Part shown: piece after piece, positions 17,651 through 26,527 of the stretch | Layout of the letters: every line of letters begins with the position of its first letter | Position numbering within the stretch: the first letter of the stretch is position 1 | DNA from: Sphingomonas oligoaromativorans | Lineage (GTDB): Bacteria; Pseudomonadota; Alphaproteobacteria; Sphingomonadales; Sphingomonadaceae | Assembly: GCF_011762195.1 (NCBI RefSeq) | Contig: NZ_JAASQK010000001.1 | Span: 186,001-250,000 of the forward strand | Reading direction: 5' to 3' | DNA: 64,000 bases | The notes under the pieces: model-generated | What the model was told of the DNA's origin: nothing | Databases searched by the model: none | The model's input: only the letters and a program-made list of their open reading frames with translations | Program-made: the position numbers and the translations under genes

Positions 17651-17684
17651 AGGCCCCTCCACCCCAGCGATGGGGTGCCAAAGC

Positions 17685-17761
<77 letters not shown>

Positions 17762-17877
17762 TTTGGTATTGGAGTCTGGGCGCCGCAACCGCCCGGCAGG
17801 CTCCCGCCTCCCGGAACAGGATCGGGTATCCCCGGTGCCTTGGAAGGTGTATCGTCCCAGCCGTGGGACGCTGATAC

Positions 17878-17954
<77 letters not shown>

Positions 17955-17966
17955 TTCATGGCAACA

Positions 17967-17996
17967 GGCGGCCTCGTCGAGAGCCGCCTTTTTTTT
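17967..17996 (+). terminator. Rho-independent terminator of the tRNA-Asp pair
   Basis: A GGCGGC/GCCGCC stem with a 10-base loop is followed at once by eight Ts. Confidence 0.9.
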
Positions 17997-18017
17997 GCCC
18001 CCCGAAATCCGAATCGT

Positions 18018-18584
18018 TCAACCGAGCGAGCGCACGAGCCGCGTCGCGACGCCGATCCACGGCGGATCGGCGATCACCTGCTGCCGCCCGCCGCCGGCCA
18101 GCGGCAGCACATGCAGCCGATCCGGGTCGCGCCCGATCAGCCGCCCGAACAGGAACCGCCCGGCCGGGCGCGGCAGCAGCACGTCGCGGTTGAGCGCCTG
18201 GCCGAACGCATCCGGGGCCAGCCGATCGAGCCAGAGGATATCGCCCGCGCGATAGTCGCCCTGGCCGGCCTCGACGATCAGCGCCAGCGCCCCCGCTTCG
18301 GGGCGGGGCGGCGTCACCACCGAGGACTGGCGCGGCGCGACCGCTCCGCCGGCGCCGAGGATCGCGGCGACCGGCAGATCCGCCACATCGGGCAGGCGCA
18401 CCAGATCGGCGGCTTCCACCCCCAGCGCCTTGGCGATGCGGTTGAGCCAGCCGACCGACACGGTGCGCGTGCCCGTCTCGAGCCGACCGATGGTCTGCGC
18501 GGTGGTGGGGGGCTCGCAGTGCTCCGCCACTTCGGCGAGTGTCATGCCCTTGGCACGGCGCACATCGCGGATGCGAGTTATCAT
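18018..18584 (-). CDS. XRE-family regulator with S24-like C-terminus
   Basis: A 188-residue protein. The N-terminal helix-turn-helix is at about residues 4-60 (IRDVRRAKGMTLAEVAEHC, QTIGRLETGTRTVS). The C-terminal half resembles the peptidase S24/LexA-like fold (GDYRAGDILWLDRL, NRDVLLPRPAGRFLFGRLIG). The usual Ser/Lys dyad cannot be placed with confidence, so autocleavage is uncertain. It is divergent from the DUF6456 gene. A perfect 7-bp-arm dyad lies 10 bases upstream of its start and is a likely autoregulatory site. Confidence 0.85.
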   Translation of the reverse strand: MITRIRDVRRAKGMTLAEVAEHCEPPTTAQTIGRLETGTRTVSVGWLNRIAKALGVEAADLVRLPDVADLPVAAILGAGGAVAPRQSSVVTPPRPEAGALALIVEAGQGDYRAGDILWLDRLAPDAFGQALNRDVLLPRPAGRFLFGRLIGRDPDRLHVLPLAGGGRQQVIADPPWIGVATRLVRSLG

Positions 18585-18593
18585 ACTGCCTCC

Positions 18594-18610
18594 ATAACCG
18601 AACCGGTTAT
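18594..18610. promoter_or_regulatory. Operator-like dyad upstream of the XRE gene
   Basis: ATAACCGAACCGGTTAT has perfect 7-bp arms around an AAC spacer. Its edge is 10 bases before the XRE start codon. Size and position suit a phage-repressor-like regulator. Confidence 0.6.
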
Positions 18611-18635
18611 TCGCTTTCCTACATCATAGCCTTTG

Positions 18636-18650
18636 TGGCATCTGATGCCA
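18636..18650. promoter_or_regulatory. Perfect palindrome upstream of the DUF6456 gene
   Basis: TGGCATCTGATGCCA has perfect 7-bp arms around a central T. It ends 26 bases before the DUF6456 start codon and differs from the nearby XRE-side dyad, so a second regulator may act in this divergent region. Confidence 0.5.
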
Positions 18651-18676
18651 GCCGGAACGAAAGGAGAACAAAATTC

Positions 18677-19369
18677 ATGATTCGTCCGCTGAGCGTGCAG
18701 GGCCAACGGGTAGTCGAGGCGATCGGCGCGGGGAGGCGACTCCGGCGGCGGCCGGGCGGATGGGCGGCGGGGCCTCTGGTCGCGCCGGACAGTCTGATCG
18801 CGGATCTGGAGCGCAAGGGGCTGGTCCGCCGCGCGGGTGAGGGGCTGGTGCTGGGCGATGCCGGCCTTGCCTGGTGCTGCCGGCGGGAGGGCGGCGCGAA
18901 CCGCTTGCTCGCCGAGCGCGCGCTGCCGCAGGACGGGGAGGGGAAGGGCGCGCGCCGGGCGCGGAGCGTCACCGTCAACCTCGCCGAGTCGCCGCTCGGC
19001 TGGCTGAAGGCGCGGGGCCTCGTCGACGATCGGCAGTTCGAGGCCGGCGAGCGGCTGCGCGGCGACTGGACGATGGCCGAGATGGCCCCACGCGTGACGA
19101 TGCGCTGGGACGCGACGCCGCGCTCCCCGACGGCGCGGGGCGCGCCCGATGCGCTCGACCCGACGCTCGCCCAGATCGCGGCGAAGCGGCGGATGGAGGC
19201 GGCGCTCGATGCTGTCGGGCCGGGGCTCAGGGATGTGCTCTGGCGGATCGTCTGCGCGGGCGAGGGGATGGAGACGGCCGAACGCGCGCTCGGCTGGCCC
19301 GCGCGGGCGGGGCGCGTGGTGCTGACGCTGGCGCTCGATCGGCTGGCGGATTTCTATGGATTGCCCTGA
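18677..19369 (+). CDS. DUF6456 domain protein
   Basis: A 230-residue protein with the alphaproteobacterial DUF6456 pattern. The core is VNLAESPLGWLKARG followed by FEAGERLRGDWTMAEMAP, then a helical C-terminus with CAGEGMETAERALGWPARAG that looks like a winged-helix or sigma-like DNA-binding end. A role in DNA binding is inferred, not shown. ATG 18677 is backed by AAGGAG; the open frame further upstream crosses the divergent regulatory region. Confidence 0.8.
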   Translation: MIRPLSVQGQRVVEAIGAGRRLRRRPGGWAAGPLVAPDSLIADLERKGLVRRAGEGLVLGDAGLAWCCRREGGANRLLAERALPQDGEGKGARRARSVTVNLAESPLGWLKARGLVDDRQFEAGERLRGDWTMAEMAPRVTMRWDATPRSPTARGAPDALDPTLAQIAAKRRMEAALDAVGPGLRDVLWRIVCAGEGMETAERALGWPARAGRVVLTLALDRLADFYGLP

Positions 19370-19431
19370 TCGCTTGTGGGTGTCCTGGGCGGGCCATAGT
19401 TTGCTCGTCCAGGGGGAATTTCCGTGGAGAC

Positions 19432-20202
19432 ATGTCTGTGAGTCGAACCGTATCGCCATGTCCGGCGCCGGCGATGGCCGCGCTCCTGCTTGCTGCCTCG
19501 GCGCCTGCGATGGCGCAGGAGGCGCCTCCGCCGCCCCGCATCGTGGTGGCCGGCACGGGCATCGTCCGAACTCCGCCCGACACCGCCTCGCTCTCTTTCC
19601 ATATCCGGGGCGAGGGGGCGACATCCGACGCGGCGGTGCGCGTGCTCGCCAGTCGGCGCGAGGCGATCGAGAGCGGCATCGCCTCGATGACGGGAGGCGC
19701 GCCGCTCAGGACCAGCAATCTCTCCGTCGTCGAGGCGCGCGACAAGGAGTGCCAGAACGAATGGCAGGCCCGTGGCCGTCTCTCCGAAGGGGAGTGCGCA
19801 GTGCGCGGCTATATCGCCAACATGGATGTGACGCTGAAGTTCAGCCGCGTCGACAAGGCGGGAACGGCGACGGGCCTCATCGCCCGGCTCGGCGGCAGTG
19901 AGGTGCAGTTGAGCGGCTTCACCCTGTCCGACGATGCCGAAGCGCGTCGCAAGGCGACGGCCGCCGCGCTGGCCGATGCGCGGGCGCAGGCCGAGGCGAT
20001 CGCGAAAGGGGCGGGCGTGCGGCTCGGCAATCTCTATTATGTCGGGGACGCCCAGCCGCGCGCTCTCGGGGAGGATGTCGTCGTCAGCGCCATGCGTGCT
20101 CCGTCGGCGCCCCCACCACCACCGCCCGTGCCGGTGAAGCTCACGCCGCAACCGGTGGAGACGCAAGTCCGCCTCACCGTCACCTATACCATCGCGCCCT
20201 GA
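19432..20202 (+). CDS. Periplasmic SIMPL-domain (DUF541) protein
   Basis: A 256-residue exported protein. The signal peptide ends near APAMAQEAPP. A SIMPL domain fills the rest, with the opening strand RIVVAGTGIVRTPPDTASLSF and the characteristic helix AEARRKATAAALADARAQAE followed by GVRLGNLYYV. Related proteins include YggE, linked with oxidative stress, but the biochemical role is unknown. A Pro-rich stretch (APPPPPPV type) precedes the last strand. The start ATG follows GTGGAGA. Confidence 0.85.
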   Translation: MSVSRTVSPCPAPAMAALLLAASAPAMAQEAPPPPRIVVAGTGIVRTPPDTASLSFHIRGEGATSDAAVRVLASRREAIESGIASMTGGAPLRTSNLSVVEARDKECQNEWQARGRLSEGECAVRGYIANMDVTLKFSRVDKAGTATGLIARLGGSEVQLSGFTLSDDAEARRKATAAALADARAQAEAIAKGAGVRLGNLYYVGDAQPRALGEDVVVSAMRAPSAPPPPPPVPVKLTPQPVETQVRLTVTYTIAP

Positions 20203-20341
20203 CCGGACGTGGGAGGCGGCTCGTGCCCGCGCCGTCTCCCCCTTGCCACAATTTTGCGCTAGGGCGGGGAACGGACGGCTAACCGCCGGCCTGCGAGGTG
20301 CGAAGCATCCGCCAACAACAAAAGAGAAGGAGACCTTCCGC

Positions 20342-21796
20342 TTGAACACCACGATCCAGGACATCCCCGCGATCCTCGACGAGCTGATCGAACGCCACGA
20401 GCGTTCCGTCACCAATCTGCGTCGCGCGATTGCGGCCTATCTTTCCGACCGGACCCTGCCCGACACCGAGGCGCGCGGTCGCGGCATGTTCGCTTACCCG
20501 GAGCTGCGCGTCGATTATGAGGCGGAGGGGCATCCCCGCATCACCCGCGCCTTCGGCCGCCTGAACCAGTCGGGCAGCTATGCGACCAGCATCACGCGCC
20601 CCCGCATGTTCCGCCGCTATCTGGAGGACCAGCTCACGCTGCTGGTGCGCGACTATAAGGTGCGCGTGTCGGTCGGCCTGTCGGATCAGGAAATCCCCTA
20701 TCCCTATGTGCTGGACGGTTCGGACGAGCTGTCGCTCGACGGCGCCGTGCCGCAGGAGCTGGCGCGCTGGTTCCCGAGCGTCCGCCTCTCCGACATCGGC
20801 GACGAGATCGCCGACGGCCAGTTCGCGCTCGCCAACGATCCGACCCGGCCGCTCTCGCTGTTCGAGGGGCCGCGCGTGGATTTCTCGCTCGCGCGCCTCA
20901 AGCATTATAGCGGCACGCCGGCCGAGGATTTCCGGCCCTACATCCTGTTCACCAACTATATCCGCTATGTCGACGAGTTCGTCGCCTGGGCGCTCGCCGA
21001 GCTGAAGAAGCCCGACAGCCCCTATGAGGCGCTCTCGGTCGCGGGGCATGTGCTGGTGACGCGCGACACGCCCAACCCCGAGCGCGCGATCGCCGAAGGG
21101 CCGTGGCGCAAGGTGCAGATGCCGGCCTATCACCTGATCGGCCCGAACGGCCGCGGCGTGACGCTGGTCAATATCGGCGTCGGCCCGTCCAACGCCAAGA
21201 CGATCTGCGACCATCTCGCGGTGCTCCGCCCCGAGGCGTGGCTGATGATCGGCCATTGCGGCGGGCTTCGTCCCTCGCAGACGATCGGCGACTATGTGCT
21301 GGCCCACGCCTATCTGCGCGACGATCATGTGCTGGACGACGTGCTGCCGGTGGAGATCCCGATCCCGCCGATCGCCGAGGTGCAGCAGGCGTTGTTCGCG
21401 GCGGCCGAGAGCGTCTCGGGCGAGAGCGGCGACGAGCTGAAGCGCCGCCTGCGCACGGGCACCGTCGTCACCACCGACGATCGCAACTGGGAGCTGCGCT
21501 ACACGCTCTCGGCGCTGCGCTTCAACCAGAGCCGCGCGGTGGCGATCGACATGGAGTCGGCCACCATCGCCGCGCAGGGCTATCGCTTCCGCGTGCCTTA
21601 CGGGACTTTGCTGTGCGTGTCGGACAAGCCGATCCATGGCGAGATCAAGCTGCCGGGCCAGGCCAACCGCTTCTACGAGCGGGCGATCTCGCAGCATCTG
21701 CGGATCGGTCTGGAGACGATCGACATCCTGCGCTCGGAGGGCACCAAGCTCCACTCGCGCAAGCTGCGTTCGTTCGACGAGCCGCCGTTCCGGTAA
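20342..21796 (+). CDS. amn: AMP nucleosidase
   Basis: Hydrolyses AMP to adenine and ribose-5-phosphate in the cytosol, helping adjust the adenylate pool. The N-terminal AMP-nucleosidase domain covers about 10-170. The C-terminal nucleoside-phosphorylase-like domain contains NIGVGPSNAKT, LMIGHCGGLR, and the purine/ribose site VAIDMESATIAAQGYRFRVP. The 484 residues equal the length of the E. coli enzyme. The best start is a TTG at 20342, preceded by GAAGGAG; no ATG is suitably placed. Confidence 0.93.
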   Translation: MNTTIQDIPAILDELIERHERSVTNLRRAIAAYLSDRTLPDTEARGRGMFAYPELRVDYEAEGHPRITRAFGRLNQSGSYATSITRPRMFRRYLEDQLTLLVRDYKVRVSVGLSDQEIPYPYVLDGSDELSLDGAVPQELARWFPSVRLSDIGDEIADGQFALANDPTRPLSLFEGPRVDFSLARLKHYSGTPAEDFRPYILFTNYIRYVDEFVAWALAELKKPDSPYEALSVAGHVLVTRDTPNPERAIAEGPWRKVQMPAYHLIGPNGRGVTLVNIGVGPSNAKTICDHLAVLRPEAWLMIGHCGGLRPSQTIGDYVLAHAYLRDDHVLDDVLPVEIPIPPIAEVQQALFAAAESVSGESGDELKRRLRTGTVVTTDDRNWELRYTLSALRFNQSRAVAIDMESATIAAQGYRFRVPYGTLLCVSDKPIHGEIKLPGQANRFYERAISQHLRIGLETIDILRSEGTKLHSRKLRSFDEPPFR

Positions 21797-21930
21797 AGGC
21801 TGTTCCCCTCTCCGTGCGGGCCTCGGGGAGGGGGATGGCGAGTTTTTATAACGGCCGGTATAGAAGTCGTTTGGTTGGGGCCGGGCAAGGCGGGTCTATC
21901 TCAGCGGCTCCTCTTCTACGGAGCAATATC

Positions 21931-22680
21931 ATGTCCGAATTGTCCAACCGTGTCGCTCTCGTCACCGGCGCGTCGCGGGGCCTGGGCCGCGCGACAGCCC
22001 TGCGCCTCGCCGAGCTGGGCGCGCGCGTGATCGTGCATTATGGCGCCAGCCGGGATGCCGCCGATACGCTGGCGGCCGAAATCCGCGCCAAGGGCGGCCA
22101 GGCCGATGTGCTCGGTGCCGATCTTGCCGCCCCGGATGGCGGGCATAAGCTGGCCGATGCCGTCAAGGCGCTTGGCATCGCGCGGCTGGACGTGCTCGTC
22201 GCCAATGCCGGCATCGCCGAGATGCAGCCGATCGAGACGCAGACGGTCGAATCCTTCGATCGCCAGTTCGCGGTGAACGTCCGCTCGCCTTTCTTCCTCG
22301 TCCAGCAACTGCTGCCGATCCTCGGCGAGGGCAGCAGCGTGATCTTCCTCTCCTCGGTGGTCGCACGCGTGGCGTTCGACGGCACGGCCATCTATTCGGC
22401 GACCAAGGGCGCGGTCGAGGTGCTGACGCGCAACCTCGCCAAGGAACTGGGGCCGCGCGGCATCCGCGTGAACGCCATCGCCCCCGGCGCGATCGACACC
22501 GACATGGCGCAGGACTTCCTCGGCACCGAGGAAAGCCGCGAATTCGTGAAGGGTATGCAGGCGCTGAAGCGAATCGGCCAGCCGGAGGATATCGCCGACG
22601 CGGTGGCGCTGCTCGCGTCCGATCGCTCGCGCTGGATCGACGGCCGCTCGATCGAAGTGAGCGGCGGTTCCAACCTCTGA
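21931..22680 (+). CDS. SDR-family oxidoreductase
   Basis: A classical short-chain dehydrogenase/reductase of 249 residues. The Rossmann motif TGASRGLG sits near residues 13-20, followed by NAG (ANAGIA), the catalytic Ser region SSVVAR, and the YSATKGA motif (Tyr/Lys). The C-terminal PGAIDTDM is typical of the FabG-like group. The substrate is unknown. The gene begins 134 bases after amn with its own site (CGGAGC). Confidence 0.9.
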   Translation: MSELSNRVALVTGASRGLGRATALRLAELGARVIVHYGASRDAADTLAAEIRAKGGQADVLGADLAAPDGGHKLADAVKALGIARLDVLVANAGIAEMQPIETQTVESFDRQFAVNVRSPFFLVQQLLPILGEGSSVIFLSSVVARVAFDGTAIYSATKGAVEVLTRNLAKELGPRGIRVNAIAPGAIDTDMAQDFLGTEESREFVKGMQALKRIGQPEDIADAVALLASDRSRWIDGRSIEVSGGSNL

Positions 22681-22776
22681 TGGCATGGGGCGCGGCGGGG
22701 CGTGCGCTCCGCCGCGCAACCGCATCGCCGCATATCGGGCTTGGGCTCGCCGCCGCGCCCTGCTAACCGCGCGGCC

Positions 22777-24663
22777 ATGCTGAGCTTCAAGGACATCACG
22801 GTGCGCCTCGGCGGCCGCGCCATCATCGAGGGCGCTTCCGCCGCCATCCCGCAGCGCGCGCGCGTCGGCTTCATCGGCCGCAACGGCGCGGGCAAGTCGA
22901 CGCTGATGAAGGCGCTCGCGGGCATGATCGAGCCCGACGGCGGCAGCGTCGATATCCCGCGCGGCGCCAGGTTCGGCTATCTGCGGCAGGACGCGCCCGG
23001 CGGCCCGATGACGCCGTTCGAGACGGTGCTCGAAGCCGACACCGAGCGCGCCCAGCTCCTCGCCGAGAGCGAGACGGCGCACGACCCGCATCGCATCGCC
23101 GAGATCCACGAGCGCCTGAACGCCATCGACGCCCACACCGCGCCTGCGCGCGCGGGGCGCATCCTCAAGGGCCTCGGCTTCGACGACGCGATGCAGGCGC
23201 GGCCGATGGAGAGCTTCTCGGGTGGCTGGCGGATGCGCGTCGCGCTCGCCTCGCTGCTGTTCACCGGGCCGGACCTGCTGCTGCTCGACGAGCCGAGCAA
23301 TCACCTCGATCTCGAAGCGGTGATGTGGCTCGAAGGCTATCTGCGCGCCTATCGCGGCACGATCCTGCTGATCTCCCACGAGCGCGATCTGCTCAACAAT
23401 GTGGCGGATCATATCCTCCACCTCGATCGCGGGCAGACGACGCTCTATGTCGGCGGCTACGACGCCTTCGAGCGCCAGCGCGCCGAGCGCGCCGCCCAGC
23501 AGACCGCCGCCCGCGAGAAGCAGCAGGCCGAGCGCGAGAAGTTGCAGGCCTTCGTCGATCGCTGGAAGGCGAAGGCGTCCAAGGCCAAGCAGGCGCAGAG
23601 CCGCGTCAAGGCGCTCGCCCGGATGCAGCCGATCGCGGCGGTGGCGGACGATCCCTCGCTCACCTTCTCCTTCCCGAACCCGGAAGGGCTGCGCCCGCCG
23701 CTCCTCACGCTCGACAATGCCAGCGTCGGCTATGAGGCGGGCAAGCCGATCCTGACGCGGCTCGGCATCCGGCTCGACCCGGACGACCGGGTCGCGCTGC
23801 TCGGCCGCAACGGCAACGGCAAGTCCACGCTCGCCAAGCTGCTCGCCGGCGAGCTGAAGCCGATGGACGGCGTGATGACCGGCGCGCCCAAGCTCAATGT
23901 CGGCTACTTCACCCAGTATCAGGTCGAGGAGCTGGACCCGACCGAGACGCCCGTCGACCTGATGGGCCGCCTCATGAAGGGCGCGACTCCGGTGGCGGTG
24001 CGCTCGCAGCTCGGGCGCTTCGGCTTCTCCGGCGACAAGGCGCTGACCAAGGTCGGCAAGCTCTCGGGCGGCGAACGCGCGCGTCTGGCGCTGGCGCTGG
24101 TGACGCACTCGGCACCGAACCTGCTCATCCTCGACGAGCCGACCAACCACCTCGACGTCGATACCCGCGAGGCGCTGGTCCAGGCGCTGGCCGAGTTCCG
24201 CGGCGCGGTCGTGCTGGTCAGCCACGACAAGCATATGCTGGAGCTGGTCGCCGACCGGCTGCTGCTGGTCGACGGCGGGGCGGTCAAGGAGTTCGACGGG
24301 ACGCTGGAGGAATATGCGAAGTTCGTGATCTCCGGCGGCAGCGACGCGACCAAGGCGAGCGCGGCCTCGGCGGCGTCCGGCGGCAACCGCAAGGAGGATC
24401 GCCGCGCGGCGGCCGAACGGCGCGAGGCGACGCAGGGCCTGCGCAAGCGCGTGAAGGAGGCGGAGACGGAAATCGCCCGCCTCCAGAAGCAGCTCGGCGA
24501 GATCGACGAGGCGCTGGCCGGCACGCCGACCCCCACGCTCAAGCTGATGACGATGGGCCAGCTCATGAAGCGGCGCGGCAGCGTCGAGGGATTGCTGGAG
24601 GCGGTCGAGGTCGATTGGGTCGAGGCGAGCGAGGCGCTGGAAAGCGCCATGAGTGAAGCATGA
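22777..24663 (+). CDS. ABC-F family ATPase (YheS/Uup type)
   Basis: A cytosolic ABC protein without membrane domains; ABC-F proteins act on ribosomes during translation. The first cassette has GRNGAGKST and SFSGGWRMRVALA, then LLLDEPSNHLDLEA. The interdomain linker (about 225-300) is charged and rich in K, R, Q and A. The second cassette has GRNGNGKST, LSGGERARLALAL and LILDEPTNHLDVDT. A C-terminal coiled-coil extension (about 525-628) rich in charged residues resembles YheS/Uup. Total 628 residues. Confidence 0.93.
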   Translation: MLSFKDITVRLGGRAIIEGASAAIPQRARVGFIGRNGAGKSTLMKALAGMIEPDGGSVDIPRGARFGYLRQDAPGGPMTPFETVLEADTERAQLLAESETAHDPHRIAEIHERLNAIDAHTAPARAGRILKGLGFDDAMQARPMESFSGGWRMRVALASLLFTGPDLLLLDEPSNHLDLEAVMWLEGYLRAYRGTILLISHERDLLNNVADHILHLDRGQTTLYVGGYDAFERQRAERAAQQTAAREKQQAEREKLQAFVDRWKAKASKAKQAQSRVKALARMQPIAAVADDPSLTFSFPNPEGLRPPLLTLDNASVGYEAGKPILTRLGIRLDPDDRVALLGRNGNGKSTLAKLLAGELKPMDGVMTGAPKLNVGYFTQYQVEELDPTETPVDLMGRLMKGATPVAVRSQLGRFGFSGDKALTKVGKLSGGERARLALALVTHSAPNLLILDEPTNHLDVDTREALVQALAEFRGAVVLVSHDKHMLELVADRLLLVDGGAVKEFDGTLEEYAKFVISGGSDATKASAASAASGGNRKEDRRAAAERREATQGLRKRVKEAETEIARLQKQLGEIDEALAGTPTPTLKLMTMGQLMKRRGSVEGLLEAVEVDWVEASEALESAMSEA

Positions 24664-24687
24664 CGAACCTGTTTGGTGTTTTTCATA

Positions 24688-24716
24688 TTGACAGCGAACC
24701 GCTGATGTGACATAAG
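24688..24716 (+). promoter_or_regulatory. Sigma-70-like promoter before the GTA remnant
   Basis: TTGACA (24688-24693) is separated by exactly 17 bases from CATAAG (24711-24716), a partial -10. It would transcribe the TerS-like gene starting at 24800. A GC-rich hairpin (GGGCCGG with CCGGCCC, 24743-24774) lies in the leader. Confidence 0.5.
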
Positions 24717-24799
24717 CGGGGCAAGCTAGAGAATTGCGTTTGGGGCCGGGCGGTGGCGACACCGTGTCCGGCCCTTCGCATGTCTGGAGGGCTTGCCCC

Positions 24800-25240
24800 A
24801 TGACCGTGACGAAGAAGAAAGCGCCGCGTCGCTGGACGCAGGCGCGCCAGCGGACCTTCCTCGAAACGCTGGCCCAGACGTCCAACGTCGCCGCTTCCGA
24901 GCGCAAGGCGAAGATGCCGGTGGGCAGTGCGTATCGCGAACGCCGCCGCTCGCCAGGCTTCGAAGCGGCGTGGCGGGAGGCGCTGGCGGAAGGCTATGCG
25001 CGGCTCGAGCACACCATGCTGGAACGCGCGCTGCTCGGCATCACGCGGCGGGTGAAGAAATCCGAGGATGGCAGCGAGACGGTCGAATATTCGGACCGGC
25101 TCGGCATGGCGCTGCTGACCGCGCACCGGGCCTCCGCGATGGCGGCGCGGCCGGGCGTGCGCGAGGAGGGGGAGAATGCCCGCGACTGGCTCGCGCGCAA
25201 GCTCGCCGAGATGCATCGGCGGCTGGGCGAGGAGGGGTGA
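24800..25240 (+). CDS. Gene transfer agent small-terminase-like protein
   Basis: A 146-residue basic protein with a helix-turn-helix-like N-terminus (RRWTQARQRTFLETLAQTSN, then VGSAYRERRRSPGFEAAW) and a helical C-terminus. This is the pattern of TerS-like proteins encoded immediately before the terminase large subunit in alphaproteobacterial GTA clusters and related phages. In a working GTA it would recognise or regulate DNA for packaging. Here it is followed by a truncated terL, so that role is unlikely to survive. The ATG has a GGAGG at 24785. Confidence 0.75.
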   Translation: MTVTKKKAPRRWTQARQRTFLETLAQTSNVAASERKAKMPVGSAYRERRRSPGFEAAWREALAEGYARLEHTMLERALLGITRRVKKSEDGSETVEYSDRLGMALLTAHRASAMAARPGVREEGENARDWLARKLAEMHRRLGEEG

Positions 25241-25261
25241 GGGCGCCTCTCCGTTCCCTTC

Positions 25262-25345
25262 CGTCATGCCGGACTTGATCCGGCATCCAGAGCCTCGGGC
25301 GGTATCGCTTGTAACTCTGGACCCCGGATCAAGTCCGGGGTGACG
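25262..25345. repeat. Inverted-repeat element, copy A
   Basis: Two 31-base arms (25262-25292 and 25315-25345) are nearly perfect inverted copies, differing only where CATGCC/GGCATC on the left meets CACCCC/GGGGTC on the right. A 22-base loop contains CGGTATCGCTTG. It lies in the spacer between terS-like and terL and could form a long cruciform or RNA hairpin. Related copies lie at 43816 and 52330. Confidence 0.85.
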
Positions 25346-25381
25346 CGAAGAATATAGCAGCCGAAAGAGAGGAGAAGCCGG

Positions 25382-26527
25382 ATGACGCGGAGCGAGACGC
25401 ACACCGCCGCCGATCTCGCGCGCCTGCCCGATACGGAGCGGGCGCGGATGCTGCGGCTGATGCCGGTGGCGCAGGCCGAGGCGCTTCGATCGGACTGGCG
25501 CTTCTGGGCGAGGCCGGAGCAGCTTGCGCCCGACCATGACGATTGGCGCATCTGGCTGCTGCTGGCGGGGCGCGGCTTCGGCAAGACGCGGGCCGGGGCG
25601 GAGTGGGTGCGCTCCATCGCCGAAACCGACGGCGGCGCCCGGATCGCGCTGGTGGGCAGCACGCTGGCCGAGGCGCGGGCGGTGATGGTGGAGGGGGAAA
25701 GCGGCCTTCTCGCGATCGCGCCCGACGCCGCCCGCCCGGTGTGGGAGCCGTCGCTGCGGCGGCTGACATGGCCGAACGGCGCGATCGCGACCCTCTACTC
25801 CGCCGCCGAGCCCGAGAGTCTGCGCGGGCCGCAGCACAGCCATGGCTGGTGCGACGAGATCGCCAAATGGCCGCACGGCCCGATGGCGTGGGACAATCTG
25901 ATGCTGGGCCTGAGGCTGGGCAAGCGGCCCCGCGTCGTCGCGACCACCACGCCGCGCCCGGTGCCGTTGGTGCGGGCGCTGGTCGGACGGGGGGATGTCG
26001 CGGTCACCGGCGGGCGGAGCGTGGATAACCGCGCGAACCTGCCGCCGGATTTCCTGGGCGCGGTCGAGCAGGCCTATGGCGGCACGCGCTTCGGGCGGCA
26101 GGAGCTGGACGGCGAGCTGATCGAGGAGGTCGAGGGCGCGCTCTGGAGCCGCGAGCTGATCGAGCGCTGCCGGGTGCGCGCGGCGCCGGAGGCGGTCCGC
26201 GTCGTGATCGGGGTCGATCCCCCGGCGGGCGCTGGCGAGGGTTCGGATGCGTGCGGGATCGTGGTTGCCGCGCTCGATGCGGAGGGCGTCGGCCATGTGA
26301 TCGAGGATGCGAGCGTGCAGGGGCTCGGGCCGGAGGGCTGGGCGCGCGCCGTGGCGTCGGCCGCCGAGCGACACCGCGCCGATCGGATCGTCGCCGAGGC
26401 GAACAATGGCGGGGCGATGGTTGAAAGCGTGCTGCGCGCGGCGGACTCGCGGCTGCCCGTTCAGCTCGTCCATGCGCGGCAGGGCAAGGCGGCGCGGGCC
26501 GAGCCGGTGGCGATGCTCTACGCGTAA
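25382..26527 (+). pseudogene. GTA/phage terminase large subunit, 3'-truncated
   Basis: The large terminase pumps DNA into capsids (N-terminal ATPase) and cuts it (C-terminal RNase H-like nuclease). The ATPase is intact: Walker A AGRGFGKTRA near 62-71 and Walker B WCDEIAKW with D158 and E159. The nuclease domain starts normally (IGVDPP, then AEANNGGAMV), but the frame ends at 381 residues just after EPVAMLY. The last nuclease strand and its acidic residue are lost. Immediately after the stop, in another frame, the sequence is the C-terminal part of a tail protein, showing a deletion junction at about 26520-26530. Portal, capsid and most tail genes are missing. Confidence 0.85.

Noticed and set aside
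21916-24906. 996-residue minus-strand ORF opposite the SDR and ABC-F genes
   Set aside because: It is an Arg/Ala/His-rich antisense shadow of two clear genes and has no domain or ribosome site.
26307-26522. The upstream part of the + strand ORF that continues into the tail fragment
   Set aside because: This part overlaps the terL coding frame and is its out-of-frame shadow; only the sequence after about 26523 resembles the tail protein.
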